A stretch of DNA of 64,000 nucleotides, taken from positions 3,100,001 to 3,164,000 of the forward strand of contig JAAXNY010000008.1 of the NCBI GenBank assembly GCA_013420905.1, written 5' to 3'. The number at the start of each line of letters is the position of its first letter. The stretch's first letter is position 1. The translations under genes were made by a program, and so were the position numbers. A model generated the notes under the pieces. That model was not told the origin of the DNA. It was given only the letters and a program-made list of their open reading frames with translations, and did no database searches. Positions 1 through 18,846 of the stretch are shown in pieces. Source of the DNA: Collybia mongolica. Lineage: Eukaryota; Basidiomycota; Agaricomycetes; Agaricales; Clitocybaceae.

Positions 1-1518
1 GTGTGGTGTTGTTACCGAGTGGAAGTGGAGCGAGCATTTATCGACATCTACTGTATTGCAATGGAATGATTTGCCCTCGCTGTCTTTAGTAGGAGCCTGG
101 ATCGGCGCCCAGTTACTGCCTATGCCAATGTTACGATGTTAGACAGTGAGACGAGATAACGGCGCACCATCATCGAAAGTAATCATTGTCTTGAGCTGCT
201 TCGGTTGCCCCCGCCCTTCAACGTCCTTAGCATTCGCAACGATATTTGCCATTCCTACACCATCTACTCCATACAACTTCTCATAATCCACAAAGCCCAT
301 CTCATTCCTGTTTGTATCCTTCAGACTCTCCACGAAGAACGTTCCGTTCGAGTTGCTCATAAACAGTGTCCCGATACTGCTACGTTCCTGTAGTACCACA
401 TCGACCGCGAGCGACCACGTCGTCGATTCCATGATCGTATACGCATTCTCCTTTAGTTTGGCCGACGATGCATGCGGGAACTGCGCCTTTGCCCATGCCT
501 TGGCGTCCAGAGTGACATACAACAGCATCTCCCCTTCGTTGCCTCGTGACAGGTCCTTCAACGCAACCACTGCGTATTTGCTCACGATAGCAAAGGCAAT
601 GACACCCTTAGCATCCCTCCCGATCCCAAGGTCCTCCACATTATTTTCCTTGTCGAAAAAATCTGTGCTCGAGAAAAGCCGACTCGAGGATATCGAGTGC
701 GACCCCGTGTCTGACGACGTGTCGAAAGCAACACAGAAAATCAGATCGGACGGTGTGTCTGCCTTGAAGTCCTTGCTACTGTGCGCGAATTGGCATCGCG
801 AGGTTTCGCTTAGCAGTCTCTTCGGTTCGTCGCTAAATGCCTCCTTCGTGTAATATGTCTGACGAATATGTCAATATGGAGGCCAGAGCAAAGACGGCAG
901 AACGCACTTCGTCGTGGCAGATAGCACCGAACCCCTTCTTGTTGCAGTACGTGCCCTGATAGAGAATATACCCGTATTTTGCCGAATCCGAATGGAATGA
1001 GAGGGGCCGTGACACAAGTGCTGGAGGAATAGGGAGTTCAAAATGTCGCCAGGTCTTCCCCCGGTCTTCTGTTCTGTAGTGTTTCAAGCCAGACGTCAAT
1101 ACAAACGCCTGAGGAAAAACCGTGTTAGTTCGGGTCGAAAAGACGCCCTTAACAGAACGCAGATCATCTAAGGATAGACTCACGTAACGGTTGTTAAATG
1201 GGTGCTCTATGACCATCGCTGCATCACCCTTGGGAATGTTCTCCACTCGCTTCCATGACTTCCCCTCGTCCAACGACACATACACATTTCCTTCTATAGA
1301 ATCATGAAACAAAACAGACTATGCAGAAAGTGTAAATTGTTGAGATGCAGGCCCAGCTTGTGATCATGACGCACCTCAGTATCATCGAAAATGAAAAGCT
1401 TAGCCGGCAAATTTGAGAAAGAGGTTATAGTGTGTTCTGGCTTCTGGCCAGATACTAGAAGCAAGCAGGATAAATAGAAAAATAGAAGAAGAACAGCGCT
1501 CCTGTGTCGCTGTATCAT
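1..1518 (-). CDS. VPS10: Vacuolar sorting receptor VPS10 (sortilin family), 5' part, runs off the window
   Basis: VPS10/sortilin receptors bind soluble vacuolar hydrolases in the late Golgi and carry them to the endosome. The start at 1518 gives a signal peptide with the hydrophobic core [15 protein letters not shown], followed by the first beta-propeller blades. Exons can be read from 1518 to 1375, then from 1318 down to an intron that starts after NNRY (about 1182), then from AFVLTSGL to a donor near 910, and on from YYTKEAF. Sortilin Asp-box motifs are visible: [16 protein letters not shown] and the start of a third after ITFDDGAP. The last readable exon (below about 135) has the expected [12 protein letters not shown] stretch. 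The transmembrane segment and tail must lie beyond the window edge. Introns are about 50-60 bp. The start is divergent from the next gene, with only about 50 bp between them. Family assignment is firm; exact exon borders are by eye. Confidence 0.9.
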
Positions 1519-1566
1519 CGTGGTCGTGAAACAAGAACACGTCGACAGTTCGAGTACCCTGCCACA

Positions 1567-2278
1567 ATGAGCGCTTCAGAAGCACCGCCACCGGAATCAA
1601 TTCTAATCCTCAACGCCCCACATCGTTCATTCATAATAATTCGGGCGAAGCGCTCTGCGACTGGGAATATGAAGCTAACACAATTGGCTTGAAAATCGTT
1701 CAGGAAAGGAGGTCAAGTGGAATGGCGGAAGTACCGTGCTGATAATTCCTCGGCGTCATGAGGCTCAAATTCATTTCATCGATAACTGATGGGTAACATC
1801 ATTCGGGTTACGCTATTCTTATAGGACCATATGCCGTCCCATGTGGGCGCCTGGGCATCGAAGCAATACCTTGTGGAATAGTGGCCCCTGTGCAACTTGT
1901 GGCAGAAGGCATATTGAAGGTATGTGATCACTCCCGCCTCTGCCTACGATTAACTCAACGACAACAAGCATGAAATTTGTTAGACTCGGGTCCTTATTGA
2001 AGGGAGAATTGTCCTATTCGCATCACCTCAAATCCACCCCAATACCTTGGCAATTCTCTGAGATGAAAATATCGGATCTGGAGGAGGCATTAGAGAGCCA
2101 ACATATCGTCAAGGTCTTCATCCCAGCTCCCCAAGGCTTCGACGACTTGAGACCCCGAACCGACGGTTTCGACACCATTCATAAGTGGGATGCCGACCCC
2201 TTCCATGATTTTCTATCGAGGCCATCAATACGACCAGCGCACGATGACGGCGAAAGACCATATTCGTTATCCGTCTAA
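1567..2278 (+). CDS. Hypothetical protein, several exons, not recognised
   Basis: A small gene probably lies head-to-head with VPS10. Three coding-like blocks are seen. The first is around 1567-1790. The second is a clean block at about 1827-1919 (reading PYAVPCGRLGIEAIPCG) bordered by an AG before it and a GTATGT donor after it. The third runs from about 1969 to a stop at 2278 (including HKWDADPFHDFL). The intron between blocks two and three is about 49 bp. The first block is open in more than one frame, so the start and first splice site are uncertain. No known domain was recognised. No signal peptide or membrane segment is evident. Confidence 0.35.
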
Positions 2279-2638
2279 ATCTCACGAAGGTGTACCACAA
2301 TATCCACTTTTCGGCTCCACTTCCACTGTTAATTTGTCAATATAAGTCTCGGTTCTTGTTTCTATAAAACAATGTCATTACCACCACCCCCGCTGCCATC
2401 GAGCCCCACATCCAACTTCTCCGAGCCGACGGCTATTCGCGACTATATGACCGTCTCTCCGCCTATCAAACGCGAAGGTCACCGCGATCATTTTGTGCTC
2501 CTGCGATGGCCATATTGGACGTCGGGACTTGCTCGGGCTCGTCAATCTACGAGGCTACAACACTACAACCTTTAAACATTCAAAAACGGTTCGTAATGCT
2601 CCACATCTCGGAAAATCGCCCCTCTCAGAGTCTCGACC

Positions 2639-3172
2639 ATGAGCAATATCGTCTCTGGGCCCCTCCTAGTCCTCACTCTATTATCATTGCTTTTCTCCTC
2701 GATCTCGCTCATTATCTCGCTCATTACCTTCGCGGTCGCTTCACTCTGGCTAAGCGTTATAGCCGCTGTTCTGACGGCCCTTTATCATACTACAGTCTTC
2801 ATCATCTCCTGGCGAAGGGTATTGAAAGCCACAGTAGCAGCACCGCGCATTTCAGCTTCTTACACCTGGCCAAGTATGATATGCGCAGCATTCATACTCG
2901 GGACATGGGTGCTAGCTCTGGCAGTCATTCTGGAGACGACTATCCTTGGCGATCACGGCTTGGCAATCTCGGAGCAAAATGCCCCATGGAACGATGCCAT
3001 CCAGGTTGCACACTCCGTGGCATTGGCAATCCAAGTTCTGGCCTTCAGCAGCGTCCTGATTCATTGCATCAACAATAGGGGGAGACCACTATTAAGCACA
3101 GAGCAATTTAATCTCGAGGGGCAGTTGGAGGTCTGTATATCCGTCAACCTCAGACATGTTTTTGATTGTTGA
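2639..3172 (+). CDS. Small multi-pass membrane protein, unrecognised; may start further upstream
   Basis: The reading frame encodes about four hydrophobic segments: LLVLTLLSLLFSSISLII, then FAVASLWLSVIAAVLTALY, then MICAAFILGTWVLALAVIL, and a fourth around VALAIQVLAFSSVLIHC. This is the layout of a four-helix membrane protein, as in many fungal MARVEL-like or orphan membrane proteins, but no family signature was seen. A proline-rich open segment in the same frame begins at ATG 2372 and stops at 2575, so the true protein may have an N-terminal cytoplasmic exon joined across an intron near 2595-2627. The C-terminus may also change by splicing, because a GT lies just after GQLE. Function unknown. 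Confidence 0.5.
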   Translation: MSNIVSGPLLVLTLLSLLFSSISLIISLITFAVASLWLSVIAAVLTALYHTTVFIISWRRVLKATVAAPRISASYTWPSMICAAFILGTWVLALAVILETTILGDHGLAISEQNAPWNDAIQVAHSVALAIQVLAFSSVLIHCINNRGRPLLSTEQFNLEGQLEVCISVNLRHVFDC

Positions 3173-3958
3173 ATACATGATACAACTACCGGTCAAACAC
3201 TATCTATGGTGACCCAGGGAAGAGTGAGGGGATTCGGATATTCAGTGCGAACGCTCGCCCCACGTAAGCCCTAATGATCTCTCGATTGTGACACAGTATC
3301 AACCACAGCCCGTAGACCTCATCTGAAAGCCCTCAAGTCAAAACCTCGAATAATTGGGTATGAAATAACGCCGTTTCCTCTCGATCTTGTGCTATCGTGA
3401 GTTCTCGTTCGAAATATGATGACCATACACTCATTTCTCAAACAAAAATATTTACATAGTCCAACCCGTCCGAACGGCACACAACCATTGCACGAGATTA
3501 ACAGCCCATCATCGCTCATTATCCAGCCGCCCTTCAACATTTGCGTTTGAAATTCCTCTGAAGAACTTTCCGAGCCACATACCGTGACAATACCACCGCA
3601 TTCACCGATGAAACAATGACGACCCCCCGCTACGGAAAGTCTAAAGTCGTGGCTTTATCTTGTAATATCATATGTACTATTTCTTCCCTTTCTGTTGTCG
3701 AGGCGTAGTTTTTTGATAGGACTACCCACATAAATAAGCATTAGAAAGCATTGGCCTAGACAAAGTGGCTGGGCAAGTCGTTTACAGTCCATCACAAGGT
3801 CTAGGCAGGCCTATTTTGTCCTACTTGCTCTTGCTTGGCAACTCCACATGGGACCCACTGCACGGTCCGTGCTCGTCCGATTGAGACCGTGAATCTCAGG
3901 CTGCGACACCGATTGCAAATTGAAATGTAACGTTGACTGTGGCGACGCTCTGTTCGCG
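3173..3958. other. Intergenic, nothing recognised
   Basis: Only short unsupported open frames on both strands. No RNA gene, repeat or domain was seen. Confidence 0.6.
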
Positions 3959-4804
3959 ATGGCATTCTACTTTCCTTCATGTCGGTTATCAGCCCTTCCA
4001 GTTCAACTTAATGTCCTTCTCCAAGTTCGACTCATATCTTCAAACTCAACTTCGACATCACCCGGTCACGGTAGACAACTTTCATATCCATACCCTGCCC
4101 ATCCCCGGCCAACACCCTACCAAATATTCCACCTTTCGCCCGGAGCCTCACAGAGGGACATAAAAATTCGATGTCGGCCCCTATCTACTATTCTTATTAA
4201 CGGGCTCTTACGATACCCCCAGATTATGACCTGGTCCGCGCGCACCACCCGGATTCGACCCTTTGTCGTTCGTTGTCCCCTGCGGAGCGGCATGCCAGAT
4301 TCCAAGCCATAACGGCGGCATATGACATCCTCCGCGGGAAGTCTTCCGGTTTTACTCCCCGAGATCCCTACCGCGAAGAGGTTATGCGGCGCAAGCATAT
4401 GTACCAGACATACCACAACCAACGAGCCAAATACGGCCACACTAAATCAGAATGGACGGTGAACCCGGACGACAGGTGGAAAGATAGAGTTATACTTATT
4501 GTGGGGATTCTGGTGAGTATCTGATGTTGTTCTTGCGATTCGGGAACATCTCAACATTGGTGTCTATCAGACGTTGGCAGCTGGCCTCGCCCCTGGTCTA
4601 TTCATCCTACCATATGTGGCACAGGAGAGACATAAATCAGCGGTGTCGAACCTTAACCAGGCCCGAAGTGATGCGCAGGAGTACGGGGAGATGCGGAGAA
4701 ACGAGCTCAGGAAACTTGCGCGCGACATTCGCGATGGGAGGGAAGCCGAGACGAAGGACAGGTTGAGGAAAGACGATACAGATAGCCGAGAGAAGTCACG
4801 GTAG
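3959..4804 (+). CDS. J-domain (DnaJ-like) co-chaperone, probably mitochondrial membrane
   Basis: J-proteins stimulate the ATPase of Hsp70 through the HPD motif. Three exons fit in frame: 3959-4172, 4223-4512 and 4571-4804, giving 245 residues. The introns are 50 and 58 bp. The first junction rebuilds the core of the J domain: PYQIFHLSPGASQRDIK before it and YYDLVRAHHPDS after it, with HPD intact, then the helix III region RFQAITAAYDIL. The N-terminus (MAFYFPSCRLSALP... RLISSNS) is basic and hydroxylated like a mitochondrial presequence. After the J domain there is one hydrophobic stretch across the second intron (VILIVGIL then LAAGLAPGLFILPYV) and a charged C-terminal coil. An in-frame ATG at 3920 is an alternative start. 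A membrane-anchored J-protein of mitochondria is the best guess; location is inference. Confidence 0.8.
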
Positions 4805-5322
4805 AATCAAATTTTCGGCATATCATTGGGCTAGATACCTGGGATGACTTGCTCAAGCCTCTCGCCTTGTTAACGGTTCGGCTTTCGATGGGTAGCCGTA
4901 ATAGCCGCAAATCACTCCTGCCTTCGTCGGTTTGGCCTACTGAAATGACTACACCTTCCTGAAAATTCCCTGGTTGAGTTGGGTGAATAACCACGGCAGC
5001 ACGCGGCCATTGGATGAATAATGAAGGCAAGAAACAACGATCAGCACCTAAACTAAGGTCACTCCACCAGGACCACCATTTAGTCATAGACTTGGAAGGA
5101 CGAAGACCGAATGCTAGTTTTGCTATCGATATCTTTATCATATTTTATTATATTTAGGTAAGGAGTGCTCATAATTATTGAGGTGAGTACAGTGAACAAT
5201 CAGGATGGTGTAAGTATTCGCATTCGGAACATTTGTAAATTTCTGCCCTGTGGCTCTCTTCGTGAGACCTTGCTTGAATACGATTATAGAACTGGTATGA
5301 CAGCGGAGGAAAGGAAACTGTA
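4805..5322. other. Intergenic, nothing recognised
   Basis: AT-rich in its second half. No gene or repeat could be supported. Confidence 0.6.
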
Positions 5323-5396
5323 GGCCGACTAGCTCAGCTGGTTAGAGCGTCGTGCTAATAACGCGAAGGTCTTGGGTTCGATCCCCACGTTGGCCA
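5323..5396 (+). tRNA. tRNA-Ile(AAU): tRNA-Ile (anticodon AAT), intronless
   Basis: A 74-nt cloverleaf folds by eye. The acceptor stem GGCCGAC pairs with GTTGGCC (one G-T pair). The D stem is GCTC/GAGC. The anticodon stem TCGTG/CGCGA holds the loop CTAATAA with anticodon AAT. The T stem holds the loop TTCGATC, with one mismatch at its outermost pair. The A box TAGCTCAGCTGG and B box GGTTCGATCCC are both present, and the discriminator base is A. No CCA is encoded, as expected in eukaryotes. Confidence 0.95.
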
Positions 5397-5731
5397 TAAT
5401 CTTTTTTGGCCTTGCGAGAAAGGCATAAAATATCATTATTAAGCCCGAGTTTGTATGTCGCCTGCTTGCTCCCTGAAAACATGTGCTCATCATAATTTCT
5501 GGAAACTATTTCCTTCCCTGGGTCCTCCATTCCATTTGATAGAGCAATGAAGAATACTACAAGTTCGTGAATGGGACAAGAACGATGAAATGGTTGGTTC
5601 ACAGAGTAAGGCTTGGTCATGTAATCCGGAGAGTTTACTACGACTGCCGGTCGAGGATACAAGATAATTTACAAAGAGTAAACAAATACATGTATGTCAA
5701 ATCTTTATTTTTCACTCCGCACTAACCGTTC
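5397..5731. other. Spacer between tRNA and S28 peptidase 3' end
   Basis: It begins with a short T run (CTTTTTTGG, just after the tRNA) that would serve as the RNA polymerase III terminator. Nothing else was recognised. Confidence 0.6.
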
Positions 5732-7934
5732 TCACTTTTCCTCGAAGCATGGTAACCACTCATCCAATGCGAGCTGGAAAAGACCAAGCCCAGCGTAGAA
5801 AGGCTCTTGCGCAACTGGACTATAGAAGCCAACCGTCTTAAAGTCGGAGTGGTTGGAATCAGGCACCAAAAGCACACGCATATCAGAAACGTGAACCATG
5901 TTAGCGTAAGTCATTCCGAAGAAAGATTCCTCGGGAGGGGCTACGTTGCATCTGAAGATCAAGTTTCAGGATTGTGGTGAAATGGGTGTTAGTGGTCAGC
6001 TTACTGGGGTATGGAGACTGTTGGTGTTCGATGTGGGGAGTTTGGTTCAATTGAAGCCAAACCCATTGTTCTCCAAGGATCGACTTGTCACAGCATCGTT
6101 AGTTTGGCGTATATTTTCGGATTGGTCAAAAGCTCCACGCACATTCTCCGTTTGTGAACATGACATTCGAGGGTTGCATGTTCCAACCACCGTACTTATT
6201 GACCTTCTCGACCTGTGGTGATTGCGGAAGTCCAGTTGGGAATACCCGATTGCATTGTTGTTGGAACAAATCTAGAGACAGGAACGAGGTCTCTATCGAG
6301 AGTTGGTTATCGGGATCACCACGTTGGTAAAACCCTAACGGTACCTGTAAGTTTATATGACGTTTGCCGATTCTTAGCGACCCACCATACTCTGAACAAT
6401 ACTGCCACATCCAAGAACGGTCACCAACGGGGTCACGAGGGCCAGGGGGTACAGAATCATAATCAATTTCGGCCAACGCGACGAGGAAAGCTTTGAGCGC
6501 TGTTTCCATGCCAGACACCGCAGCTAATCCCCCTTCCATTGGTGCACGCGTGGTATTCTGAGTCTCTAGAATGTCACAGAAAGGGAGTAGAGAAGCGGAA
6601 AATCCATAATACTGTGGAGGATTAAATGTGTTGAGGGCACGAAATATAAAAAATCTGACTGAAAACCTGCCTGGTAGAAATTCAGGGGATCCATAAGGAT
6701 AGAGGCTGCATCCACATTCTCTGTGGCATTCGCCTTGGCTCTTGTCAGATTGTCTGCACCCGTCGTGTTTCCACCCGGACCGCTCAGCCTTGCTTTGAGA
6801 AGATCAAATTTCATATCTACTTTGGCTGTTTCGTTATTTCCTTGCAATACTGTGTCTACATGGCTGGGGTGCCATCGCAACTGGTTATTAGCTCGATGTA
6901 AACCGTTATGAATTCGGGCCATAACCTACCGCGTAACTGCGACCCAATCGGCGGAGCAGTTCCTCGTGAGACTGCGTTCAGCCGCCTTATAGTAACTTGC
7001 CATGTCCACTTCTGCCTGGACCGGCGCGGAGGACGCCCATGTAGCGAATATTGTCTCAGGATTGCGTATACGCAGGAATGAACCACGAATTCCGGGATAA
7101 GAACCCCCAAGGAAGATCCATGGAACGGTGGAAGGATGCAAAGGGAGATTCAGAGGATCAGACGAATCCAACGTGTTCGCAGTACTGGACTTTGCAAAAG
7201 AATTTGCGAAGAAGACCACGTCTTCGAGAGCTTGTTCTGTGTTCAGAAATTTCCACTGATCAGCGGTCGTATTTTTCTGGAATGGATCAGTGAGTTGAAG
7301 CGACGAAACTGGTGCTAGTGGCCCTCACATTGACAGGAAAGGGTTGAGAGTCGCCGTAGAATCGATGCTCCCATAAAATGGCCATCCCTTTGTACCTTTT
7401 TGCAAGGCGCATAGTGGCGGAAAGACCATGATACTCCTACAGGGACGTGAGCTCAATTGAGCAGTTTTTCTTTGTAGATTCTTCTTCTGACCTGAAGGTA
7501 GTAAGGCAACAACGGGGCAGCATCCTGTTCTCCGGAGTCAAAAACTGGGCCTTATTAGGCAGAGAAACAATATTCTACACAAAAAGGTCACATACGGAAA
7601 ACGGGCCCCCCCTTCTCCCAATACGTGGCATTAACCCAGTAACGATTCTGAAATGTACCGGATGTGGAGTTGTCACCGAAGTGATCAATGGGCATCTAGA
7701 CACACAAAAAACCAAAATTAATCACCCTTAGCTGAGACAGGCGGTAACGAACGTCACCTGGATAAATTGAGGTGTGTTTGTGGCCAATCCAGCCATTCCA
7801 GGATCAACTAGAACAGAAAAGGCTGTATTTCGAGGTTTTCGGGCCCATTGTTTAAAGTGTGTCCCAGTCACTTCGGCGACAAGAAATAATAAGGTTCCAA
7901 CTATCCATGCTGTCTTCATCGTGGATGATAACAA
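5732..7934 (-). CDS. Secreted serine peptidase of family S28 (prolyl carboxypeptidase-like)
   Basis: S28 enzymes cleave after proline, and fungal members are secreted. The start at 7934, or the better in-frame ATG at 7919 (MKTAWIVGTLLFLVAEVTG), gives a signal peptide. Then come the family hallmarks, in order and spread over many short-intron exons: IDHFGDNSTSGTFQNRYWVN, then GGPVF, FDSGEQDAAPLLPYYLQ, ILWEHRFYGDSQPF, QWKFLNTEQALEDVVFFA, and the nucleophile elbow GGSYPG around 7095. Near the C-terminus GE and DPWRT are joined across a 51-bp intron (about 6070-6122) and supply the catalytic Asp. MVHVSDM supplies the catalytic His. Several NxS/T glycosylation sites are present. All three catalytic residues are in place, so the gene looks functional. 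Exon borders were not all resolved; expected size is about 500-550 residues. Confidence 0.88.
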
Positions 7935-14977
<7,043 letters not shown>

Positions 14978-15488
14978 ACGTCGATTCGGACGAATATCTG
15001 GGCTCAAGGCCTGAAGTACCATCACTAAACAGACAATATAGCTGTAGCTGTAGCTCACGGGGCACACCCATGTTTTACTAAACACCTATTTAGCTTCGAA
15101 CCCTACGAAAAACCAGACCCACCCACCGTGGACCACGGTGATCGGACAATTTTGCTACATACCGCTACTTAATATTTGTGAATTAGAGCCCGTGTTCTGC
15201 TGCAATACCCCTGCTTCTGACTTTAGTATATATACCATCGACATCACATTAAACTATGATCTACTAGTGTGTGTCAGGCTCTCAGAACCATCCCATTTTA
15301 CCACTTACATGTAAACAAATTGACATTTGCTTATATATTTTTTTTTTTTGGGGGGGGGGGGGGGCAATTTACCAAATTCCAGTACAGTAACGCCATCCAA
15401 ACCACATCCACACCTCTTTGCCTTTCCTCCTGGACACTGGATCTGCACATGGGCTTTGGACTGTAAGCTGCACTGTTGTATTTAGAAC
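14978..15488. other. Intergenic border between gene-dense and repeat-rich DNA
   Basis: No gene was seen. It contains a T12-G15 homopolymer pair and marks the change to repeats. Confidence 0.5.
15338..15364. repeat. Homopolymer pair T12 followed by G15
   Basis: Direct reading shows 12 T then 15 G. Such runs are prone to sequencing and polymerase error, so the exact length is uncertain. Confidence 0.8.
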
Positions 15489-15690
15489 TGGTCAATGAAT
15501 TCCAGGATCAGATGAAGTCCACACTAGAGGAAGCAAAGGCTGCACTCACAAAGGCAAAAAAATGACATGGCATTGTACTACAATCAGCAACAGAGGCCAA
15601 CACCTAATCATGAGGTTGGAGACATGATGTTTCTAGACATGCATCACATTCTTACCATCCAACCATCTGCCAGGTTCACACATCACTAGT
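15489..15690 (+). pseudogene. Ty3/gypsy integrase-domain remnant
   Basis: Two joined frames read FQDQMKSTLEEAKAALTKAK, then after a frameshift at an A7 run DMALYYNQQ, PTPNHEVGDMMFLD and LTIQPSARF. This is the order seen downstream of the integrase core in fungal Ty3/gypsy polyproteins, where EAK.AL.KAK.DMA.YYN is followed by a GD.V.LD motif and then the HRRLGPF region. Here the frame breaks and stops at about 15,687, so only about 65 codons survive. No LTR was found nearby. Confidence 0.6.
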
Positions 15691-15706
15691 GCACATCACA
15701 GGTAAC

Positions 15707-15800
15707 TCATGGGTATGGGTATGGGTACCCGGGGGTACAGGTATGGGTACTGGGTACTTGTGGGTCATGGGGTACAGAAACCTGCATGGGTTGGCATGGC
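15707..15800. repeat. GGGTAT/GGGTAC-rich short word repeat
   Basis: The stretch is made of GGGTATGGGTATGGGTAC-like words with a palindromic GGTACC core. It resembles the word-repeat subterminal regions seen in fungal hAT elements, but no partner end was found. Confidence 0.45.
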
Positions 15801-15828
15801 AGGTTTATGTCAATGTTGAGAACTTGCT

Positions 15829-16211
15829 GACCAAGAAGAACAAAAGTTCCTTGAAGAACGCAACAAGCAAGACCAACAAGATGCACACCTCTTTCAACAG
15901 GTGGAGGAAAATCAGCTTCTATGGCACAAAATAGGGGGGGTCCAAGAGGAGAAGGCCCAGTGGATGCTGGAGGTGTATATTGAGCTTGTGTCAATGCATG
16001 CTCAACTTCGGAAGGAGAGGCAGCTGTGAGTCCAGGAGTCCAAGGAGTTCCAGGACTGAGTTGCAAGGCCGCAAGAGGAAGGCAAAACACACATCCAAGA
16101 ACTCACTCACAAGGAACACAGGTTCCTCGAAGAACATAATGAGCAAAACCAATGGATGTGCAACTACTGCAGCAGGTGGAAAAAAATGGGCTCTTACATC
16201 AGCAAATCCTG
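15829..16211 (+). pseudogene. Coiled-coil-rich open frame remnant, transposon-associated
   Basis: One frame stays open except for two TGA stops. It encodes a Glu/Gln/Lys-rich, probably coiled-coil protein with a repeated word (FLEERNKQDQ, then FLEEHNEQNQ). No domain is recognised. Its position between a gypsy remnant and a DUF6532-type gene suggests a retroelement gag-like or accessory fragment, but this is inference. Confidence 0.3.
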
Positions 16212-16595
16212 ATTGGTCTGCCTGGTGTGACAGCACTGTACAGAGACCTACAGTACCACAGAGTCCACAGTACACGTCCCTATAGCGGCAGCTCTGCATG
16301 GTGACACAGGTCTTCTGTGGATCACTGTGTAAGCTATCATTTTCACTGTGCATTACTGCACAGGACAGGGGAATTCCCTGGAGAGCTTTCCAGTCATGCC
16401 TATCTGCTGTATTGTTCTGGGTAATGCAATGGATTCCAGTGAGGATTGTTCAACATTGGGGGATCACACAGGTTCTCAAAATGAGGTGGCAATATATTTA
16501 TTCATTAACATGGGTATAAGCATAAATATAAGCTGTAAATTTATGTGGTTCAAAAGTGGCAGACAGGAAGCATATGATAGATTAAGGATGGGTTA

Positions 16596-18497
16596 CTAGT
16601 CAAGAATGATGTCAAGATTCATGTCATCTGGGGTCAGCTTCCCTTTCTTTGATTGCATCCTGGAATAGACATGAGTGGGTTTGAGTACCAAGAATATATG
16701 AATCACTTGCCTTCCAACCCTGCCAACTTCCTTTAGCATTTCATCAAACTTTGCACCATGATAATGATTCTCCTCAAGATGACAAATAAGATCCATGATT
16801 GCTTCATGTATTTCTGCATATCCATCACCATCAAATTTCAGTGTTGGCATATTCATCAATGCAGTTGGCAATCTGAACATTTCATTTTTGGTTTGGATGA
16901 AGATATTGCAGGATTGGACCTACACAGGTGCACACCATTGCCAAACTCTTTTTGGGCAGTGTGACGAAATCCTTTGGGAAGATGTGACTCAAGCAAGATT
17001 TCTTTTTGCTATAGTAAAATGCTTGACAGACCATCACAATGAGTGGGTTCCCAAAATTGGAAGTTTTATCCTAAAGTTCGAGGTGTCAGGAGCAATCAAA
17101 AGTTACAGAAAAGTCTTGCACCCTTTCATCAAGATCACCTTGCAAAAAGAACCTTTTTTTGCATAAACACTCAGCATTTCTCTTCACTGTTTTGGAGTAG
17201 TCTTCTTGGTTGGGGCAATCAGGCTGGAGCTCCTTAGAATAGTGAAGGGCTGTGAGGAGATGGCAGAGAGTCTTCAGCTGCCCTTGATATGATGCACCAT
17301 CTTCAAAAATCTAGTGTAACATGTGAATATATGTACCTCTACCACTACCCTCAAATCTCCCATTTAGTGCATTTGTAGCAACTTGTTCACCTTTGTCTGG
17401 TGAATTTTCATCAATAAATATGGGATCTATGATTTTTTTTAGCACTGGATTTTTACTTATTCGGGTATACTTCAAACCTGGGATGAGATCATGATTATTA
17501 TCAATATCAATGAAGTTGTCTTCAAGCTCATTGCCAAAAGGATTGAGTGCCATCTCTGTGAGGTCTTCAGGGCTTAGTTTGGAGCCTATGTGTTCTTCAT
17601 CTCCACTTTTGTTGTCCTCCACCCCACTGTTGCCGCCACCTTCATCTTCATCATCTTCATCACTTTCACCCTCATCTTCGTATTCATCATCACTGGCATC
17701 AGCTTCGTTGGCATCAGCTTTGTCAGTGTCTTCATCCTCATTTTCCAACAGCCTACAAGTACCACCCCCCATATCCACATCCTCTTGGTCACTCTTGTTG
17801 TAGTCCAAGTCTTTATTGTGGCTTTTGTTATTGTTGTGAGTACACTCAGGTTTGGAATCAGGGGCAATATCTTGCAGAACCAGTTTTGGCTTGACAGGCT
17901 TGTGGGTCAGGGCACGATCAGTGATCCTCGCTTTTGCTGGTGGTAGGGGCGTCAATCCTTGATCTTTTCTTGCTTTCAACACATGGGTTACTGTGACTCT
18001 TTGGTTAGTTTGTGATGGGCCAGCCCTGATAGTCGGTGGCTTTTTGTGCTCTGATGAGTTTGTTTTATGAAAGCCAAAAACTGTACCATGTGCTATGATT
18101 TTTTGCTGTGATGGTTTTGGCACACCATGTCCTAGGGGAGGATCTTTCTTGTGTACTGGAATTGGGACCTTCTGGAGAAAACCTGTCAAGATTGATCAAG
18201 GCTTAAAGATTGTGCTTACTTGGACTGGGGCTGAGCATTTTTTAACCTGTTTGGGATGTTCCTGTGGTGCCATGTCATTCATGGGAACTCCATTGGGAAT
18301 GACAACTGCTGTTTTCAACTGTCTTGTTCCATCAAGGTCAGGCCAAAGTTTTTTCTCAAGCTGTGTGAGCTGGTAACCAACCCTGCCTTGGCCTTGGTTT
18401 GAATGTTGGGGCCACTTCTTAATGGCTGGAAAAAAATCATTTATATCTGAAAAACATGAGAGCTAAACTAATCATACTTTCTATATCTTTTTGAGTC
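16596..18497 (-). pseudogene. DUF6532-like protein gene, main part (split by a LINE)
   Basis: Read on the minus strand. After the LINE junction an intron (GTATGATTAG to TTTTCAG) leads to an exon beginning NDFFPAIKKWPQHSNQGQGR. A second intron of about 35 bp near 18,187-18,222 leads to a long exon of about 290 codons. This exon has a Pro/Lys-rich half and a very acidic stretch (DEYEDEGESDEDDEDEGGG). Downstream frames read GQLKTLCHLLTALHYSKEL, KKRFFLQGDLDERVQDFSV, FFPKDFVTLPKKSLAMVCT and finally YAEIHEAIMDLICHLEENHY. That order (long disordered N-terminus, then a helical domain with an AL..VCT-type helix) matches what I know of DUF6532 proteins that are abundant in Agaricomycetes. Several stops between 16,880 and 17,310 show decay or unrecognised introns. 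Function unknown. The first exon lies at 24711-24893. Confidence 0.5.
18483..18497. repeat. 15-bp target-site duplication of LINE copy 1 (3' side of the insert)
   Basis: ATATCTTTTTGAGTC lies directly next to the poly-T (poly-A on minus) end of the LINE. The identical 15-mer occurs at 24696-24710, beyond the 5' end. Confidence 0.9.
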
Positions 18498-18846
18498 TTT
18501 TTTTTTTTTTTTTTTGGTTCAACATTTTATATACCAACTGTACGTAATACATGTGCTGGTCACTACATGTAGTAATTGGGCAAGGGGGGGGAGAGGGGGG
18601 CAGGAGACAAAGCGCTGCAGGGCTAGGGTGCTTGCCCGACCGGGGTCGGACTAGTGAATGGAGCCAGAGCTCGTTATACACAGGCCGGAAGGGCCAATCT
18701 ACGCCAGGGGGTGGGCCCCCTGCTGCGGTGCCCCACAGCAGGTGGTGGCTTCAGGTCCACCGATTATCCAGGTTCGCATGTTCGGGCAGGGAGCACCCTA
18801 TTGCTGTCACTTAGAACACTGAGTACCACCCCTAGCCTGTTTAGGA

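Noticed and set aside
15707..15760. GGGTAT words as telomere-like repeat
   Set aside because: The words are irregular, include GGTACC palindromes and are far from the TTAGGG fungal telomere unit.
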